Shown here: positions 31,480-35,140 of the stretch, piece by piece
Position numbering within the stretch: position 1 is the stretch's first letter
How the letters are laid out: every line of letters starts with the position of its first letter
DNA from: an uncultured Octadecabacter sp.
Lineage (GTDB): Bacteria > Pseudomonadota > Alphaproteobacteria > Rhodobacterales > Rhodobacteraceae
Assembly (NCBI GenBank): GCA_937969445.1
Contig: CALBVZ010000076.1
Coordinates: forward strand, 1 to 35,140
DNA: 35,140 bases
Direction of reading: 5' to 3'
The notes under the pieces: generated by a model
Databases searched by the model: none
Seen by the model: only the letters and a program-made list of their open reading frames with translations
What the model was told of the DNA's origin: nothing
Translations under genes and position numbers: made by a program

Positions 31480-32465
31480 CCCAAGCTTAAGCTCGCAGCA
31501 CTTTCCGGTAGTTCTTCGTCAAAGCAACGCTGGTAGAACTCGGCAACCGTCTGGCGCTCTAGCTCATCACATTTGTTCAAGAACGAAAGACGGAACGCAT
31601 ATCCGACATCTTGGAAGATGCGGGCGTTTTCGGCCCATGCGATGACGGTTCGTGGCGACATGACGGTTGAAAGGTCGCCGTTCATGAACGCGGTGCGGGT
31701 CAGGTCGGCGACGGTCACCATTTGGGAAATCGTCTTGCGACCGCTTTCAGAATTAAACGTCGGCGCTTTGGATAGGATGATGTTGGTTTCCGCATCATGG
31801 CTAAGGTAGTTCAACGTTGCGACAAGGGACCAACGGTCCATCTGCGCTTGGTTGATCTGTTGTGTGCCGTGGTACAGGCCAGTCGTGTCGCCAAGACCAA
31901 CGGTGTTGGCCGTCGCGAACAGGCGAAAGTTCGGGTTTGGCGTGATGATTTCGTTCTGGTCCATCAGCGTCAGTTTACCGTCGGCTTCAAGAACGCGCTG
32001 GATCACGAACATAACGTCCGCGCGGCCTGCATCGTATTCATCAAACACAATCGCCACAGGGTTACGCAGCGCCCACGGCAAGATGCCTTCGTGGAATTCA
32101 GTCACCTGCACACCGTCGCGCAGTTTGATCGCGTCTTTACCGATCAGATCAATCCGAGAGATGTGTGAATCGAGGTTCACACGCACAGTTGGCCAGTTCA
32201 GGCGTGCGCCGACCTGTTCAATATGCGTGGATTTACCTGTGCCGTGATAACCCTGCACCATGACGCGGCGGTTGTAACCAAAGCCGGCCAAAATCGCCAT
32301 CGTGGTGTCTGGGTCAAATTTATAAGTTGGATCAATTTCCGGGACGCGGTCGCCCGTGCCTTTGGGAAAACCTTTGACCTTCATGTCAGTATCAATGCCG
32401 AACACTTCACGGACCGAAATCTCTTCGGTTGGCTTCATATTCGGGTCAAGGTTTTCTTCGGCCAT
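31476..32465 (-). CDS. cobS: Cobaltochelatase subunit CobS
   Basis: [33 protein letters not shown], Walker [37 protein letters not shown]; start trimmed from 32597. Confidence 0.95.
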   Translation of the reverse strand: MAEENLDPNMKPTEEISVREVFGIDTDMKVKGFPKGTGDRVPEIDPTYKFDPDTTMAILAGFGYNRRVMVQGYHGTGKSTHIEQVGARLNWPTVRVNLDSHISRIDLIGKDAIKLRDGVQVTEFHEGILPWALRNPVAIVFDEYDAGRADVMFVIQRVLEADGKLTLMDQNEIITPNPNFRLFATANTVGLGDTTGLYHGTQQINQAQMDRWSLVATLNYLSHDAETNIILSKAPTFNSESGRKTISQMVTVADLTRTAFMNGDLSTVMSPRTVIAWAENARIFQDVGYAFRLSFLNKCDELERQTVAEFYQRCFDEELPESAASLSLG

Positions 32466-32547
32466 GATGGTGCCCTTACTAATAAAAATCTGCGTGGTCG
32501 CTTTGCGATTTGAGATGCAACAATTCGCGGCAAGCTGCAAGGGGAAG

Positions 32548-32600
32548 GGGCATTCCAATTGGATGCAGCGGGCATTCCAATTACTTGTATTTGGCATTCA
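32548..32600. repeat. Three direct repeats of GGCATTC(CAATT) at 22-bp period
   Basis: GGCATTC at 32549, 32571 and 32593; first two copies extend to GGGCATTCCAATT. Confidence 0.75.
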
Positions 32601-32636
32601 CTCTGTCATGCTGCGTGACAAGGGGACCGCTTGGAC

Positions 32637-33179
32637 ATGACGACACGTCAAGACATCGAGGATATGATCAATCGCGTTGCGCTGAATGACCGCGCAGCGT
32701 TCGAGGCGTTGTATACCGCGACAAGTGCGAAACTTTTTGGGATTATCCTACGTGTCTTAAAGGATCGCGCCGCTTCTGAGGATGTGTTGCAGGACGTTTA
32801 CCTGCGTCTTTGGCAGGGCGGAGCGCAGACATTCGCAACAGGGCGTGCCAGCCCGATCAGTTGGCTTGCCACAATTGCACGCAACCGCGCGATTGATCGG
32901 TTGCGGCGCGTTAAACCTGTCAGCAACCTTGATGGTGTTGCTGAACCAAGCGATCCGGCACTGGGGCCGGAAGACCTTGCTGTTGCCTCATCCGAACGCG
33001 CAATGATCGATGCGTGTTTGGATGAATTACAGCCCGACCGTGCAACAGCCGTGCGCGGTGCCTATCTAGACGGGGACACATATGCCGACCTCGCGGCGCG
33101 TTTTGATGTACCGCTAAATACAATGCGAACATGGCTGCGCCGTAGCCTAATGAGTTTGAAAGACTGTTTGAGCAGATGA
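32637..33179 (+). CDS. ECF-type RNA polymerase sigma factor
   Basis: DRAAFEALYTATSAKLFGIILRVLKDRAASEDVLQDVYLRLWQ (region 2), SWLATIARNRAIDRLRR, DTYADLAARFDVPLNTMRTWLRRSLMSLKDCL (region 4). Confidence 0.92.
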   Translation: MTTRQDIEDMINRVALNDRAAFEALYTATSAKLFGIILRVLKDRAASEDVLQDVYLRLWQGGAQTFATGRASPISWLATIARNRAIDRLRRVKPVSNLDGVAEPSDPALGPEDLAVASSERAMIDACLDELQPDRATAVRGAYLDGDTYADLAARFDVPLNTMRTWLRRSLMSLKDCLSR

Positions 33180-33871
33180 GCGACGAGAGAACAATTCCAG
33201 AAGACAACGACGATGTCATCGCGGCTGAGTTGAGTCTTGGGTTGTTGTCAGGCGATGCGCTGACCTATGCACAACGTCGTGTGCGTACGGATCTGCGGTT
33301 TGCCAGTTTAGTCGAAGACTGGGATATGCATTTCAGCACGCTTACCGAAACGATTGAGCCGGTGACACCACCGAATGGTTTATTCGAAAAGATCACACGA
33401 CAGGCGTATCCAGATAGCCCGCACCGCATTTGGCGCTGGCTTGGCGTTCTCCCTGCATTTCTGGGGGCAGGTGCTGCGGCCCTCGTGCTGATCCTTGCGC
33501 TGCAATACGGCAATTACATGCAGCCCGACACACCAGTTGCCAGCCTTGCGGCTGAAATGATTGCCGAGGACGAAAGCATCATCGTTGCGGCTGCCTATGT
33601 TGGCGACAGCAATACATTGTTTGTCGAATGGCAAGTCGGCGAACGACTGCCTGACCGTGATGTTGAACTTTGGCTGGTTGCCGAAGGCGAAGCAATTTCC
33701 CTCGGTGTCCTGAGCAAAGAAGGAAAGATTACGGAATTCACTGTTCCTGCTGAGTTGCAAAACCTGTTAACTGGCGGCGCGCTTGCGGTGACTGATGAAC
33801 CGATTGGCGGCTCACCCACTGGCGCCGCGACGGGTGCTGTTCTCGCGGTTGGGCCAATTACCACCCTTTGA
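33176..33871 (+). CDS. RskA-like anti-sigma factor
   Basis: ATGA overlap with sigma gene; single central TM; RDVELWLVAEGEAISLGVL...VTDEPIGGSPTGAATGAVLAVG RskA-type C-terminal domain. Confidence 0.85.
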   Translation: MSDERTIPEDNDDVIAAELSLGLLSGDALTYAQRRVRTDLRFASLVEDWDMHFSTLTETIEPVTPPNGLFEKITRQAYPDSPHRIWRWLGVLPAFLGAGAAALVLILALQYGNYMQPDTPVASLAAEMIAEDESIIVAAAYVGDSNTLFVEWQVGERLPDRDVELWLVAEGEAISLGVLSKEGKITEFTVPAELQNLLTGGALAVTDEPIGGSPTGAATGAVLAVGPITTL

Positions 33872-33879
33872 TCACGGCG

Positions 33880-33899
33880 GCCTCACATCGCTGTGAGGC
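33880..33899 (+). other. Hairpin downstream of anti-sigma gene
   Basis: GCCTCACA-TCGC-TGTGAGGC perfect 8-bp stem; no strong T tract. Confidence 0.5.
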
Positions 33900-33997
33900 G
33901 CTGTAATATGCTGAAACTCATTTCATGAAACATCCGTTGCTGCTGGCATCGGGGTCGCAATCACGCGGTTCCAAGTTCAACAAACTGGAGAAGTTTC

Positions 33998-34525
33998 ATG
34001 ACTATCAAGACATTCACAACTGCCGCCGCCTTTGTTGTAACCGCTGGTATGGTTTTCGCTGATGGACACGCTGCAGGGAAGACGATCGTCGAAAACGCCG
34101 TAGACTCACCAATTCACACAACGCTCGTTGCCGCAGTTACGCAGGCGGGGCTTGTCGAAACGCTGTCCGGCGCGGGACCATTTACGGTGTTTGCACCAAC
34201 AGATGATGCGTTTGGGATGATTGCAGACGCCTCGCTTGGCGCACTTCTGATGGACGAAAACAAAGCGCAACTGACGCAAATTTTGACCTGCCACGTTGTT
34301 GGTGCAGAGGTGTTTTCTGATGCCCTCGCGGGCTTGATTGCCGATAACGGCGGTGCGTTTGCGGTTGAGACATTGGGTGGTTGTACCTTGAACGCAGAGA
34401 TGGACGGCGACAGCATTACGCTTACGGATGAAAACGGTCGCGTTGCGACTGTGGGTGTTGCTGACATTGCGTCTTCAAACGGTGTAATCCACGCGATCGA
34501 CAGGGTTATTTTACCTCAGCAATAA
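33998..34525 (+). CDS. Secreted fasciclin (FAS1)-domain protein
   Basis: Signal peptide, GPFTVFAPTDDAFGM and NGVIHAIDRVILP FAS1 motifs. Confidence 0.93.
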   Translation: MTIKTFTTAAAFVVTAGMVFADGHAAGKTIVENAVDSPIHTTLVAAVTQAGLVETLSGAGPFTVFAPTDDAFGMIADASLGALLMDENKAQLTQILTCHVVGAEVFSDALAGLIADNGGAFAVETLGGCTLNAEMDGDSITLTDENGRVATVGVADIASSNGVIHAIDRVILPQQ

Positions 34526-34672
34526 TACCCGACACCAAGATCGGGCTATGGATCGAAGGCTATTCCCCCCGGTGAACAGGCTTTCGGTCACATCTACGTG
34601 CGTTGCGACGAAAACTATCCCCATGTCGCGGCGCACGTTTTACAAAGGGAGCAAGTAATCAGGAGCACCGCC

Positions 34673-35140
34673 ATGAACCGCCGGACGTTTTCATTCACCG
34701 CCCTCGCTGCCGCCGCATTTGGCGCAACCCGAAGCGCTGCCGCTGACGGCCCCTATGAGGTGACCCGAACACAGGCCGAATGGCGTGCTATGCTGACCAA
34801 CGCGCAATACCGTGTCATGCGTGAAGAGGGCACCGAACGGGCAGGGTCCTCGCCGTTGGATAAGAACTATGCGGATGGCGTTTATCACTGCCGCGGGTGC
34901 GATCAGGCGCTGTATTCGTCCGAGCATAAGTATGACAGCGGAACAGGCTGGCCATCTTTCTATGACGTATTGCCAAGCGCGATCCAGACCAAGGAAGATC
35001 GGCGTATTCTATCTGTGCGCACGGAATGCCACTGTGACCGTTGTGGTTCCCACCTTGGGCACATCTTCAATGACGGCCCAGCTCCGACAGGCCTGCGTCA
35101 CTGTCTGAACGGCGTCAGCTTGGTGTTCCGTGCGGCCTAA
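34673..35140 (+). CDS. msrB: Peptide-methionine (R)-S-oxide reductase with putative Tat signal
   Basis: MNRRTFSFTALAAAAFG twin-Arg signal; CRGCDQ and CDRCGSH Zn ligands, GTGWPSF, RHCLNGVSL. Confidence 0.93.
   Translation: MNRRTFSFTALAAAAFGATRSAAADGPYEVTRTQAEWRAMLTNAQYRVMREEGTERAGSSPLDKNYADGVYHCRGCDQALYSSEHKYDSGTGWPSFYDVLPSAIQTKEDRRILSVRTECHCDRCGSHLGHIFNDGPAPTGLRHCLNGVSLVFRAA

Noticed and set aside
1-35140. CRISPR arrays, tRNA/rRNA genes, transposases, phage or toxin-antitoxin modules
   Set aside because: Looked for but no supporting signature was seen on either strand

Overview
This window is a long piece of an alphaproteobacterial chromosome, most likely Rhodobacteraceae/roseobacter judging by gene content and order. 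Bases 1-19.3 kb carry the second half of a dcw (division and cell wall) cluster plus neighbours: murF(partial)-mraY-[antisense STAS]-murD-[membrane LAS-peptidase-like protein]-[antisense glutaredoxin + flavoprotein]-ftsW-murG-murC-[small membrane ORFs]-murB-ddl-ftsQ-ftsA-ftsZ-lpxC-bamD-recN. The 21-35 kb part is more accessory: a LuxR-HTH/alpha-beta-hydrolase fusion, a D-lactate dehydrogenase-type FAD oxidase, a ClC chloride channel, DUF427, an M24 aminopeptidase P, cobT, two small secreted proteins, cobS, an ECF sigma/RskA-type anti-sigma pair, a fasciclin-domain protein and a Tat-type MsrB. I see no rRNA, tRNA, CRISPR, transposase or phage signature. The observations most worth a second look are: (i) a membrane-anchored protein directly after murD with the H-x6-D ... 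H-x-H signature of LAS murein peptidases; (ii) three copies of a GGCATTC(CAATT) motif at exact 22-bp spacing between cobS and the ECF sigma gene; (iii) a LuxR regulator fused to an alpha/beta-hydrolase fold that appears to lack its catalytic Ser and His; (iv) an unbroken chain of NTGA stop/start overlaps from murC through small membrane ORFs, including a 33-codon ORF laid over a hairpin repeat element; and (v) an FnrL-like box in front of the antisense STAS gene. All calls come from reading the sequence and translated ORFs; no database search was run.
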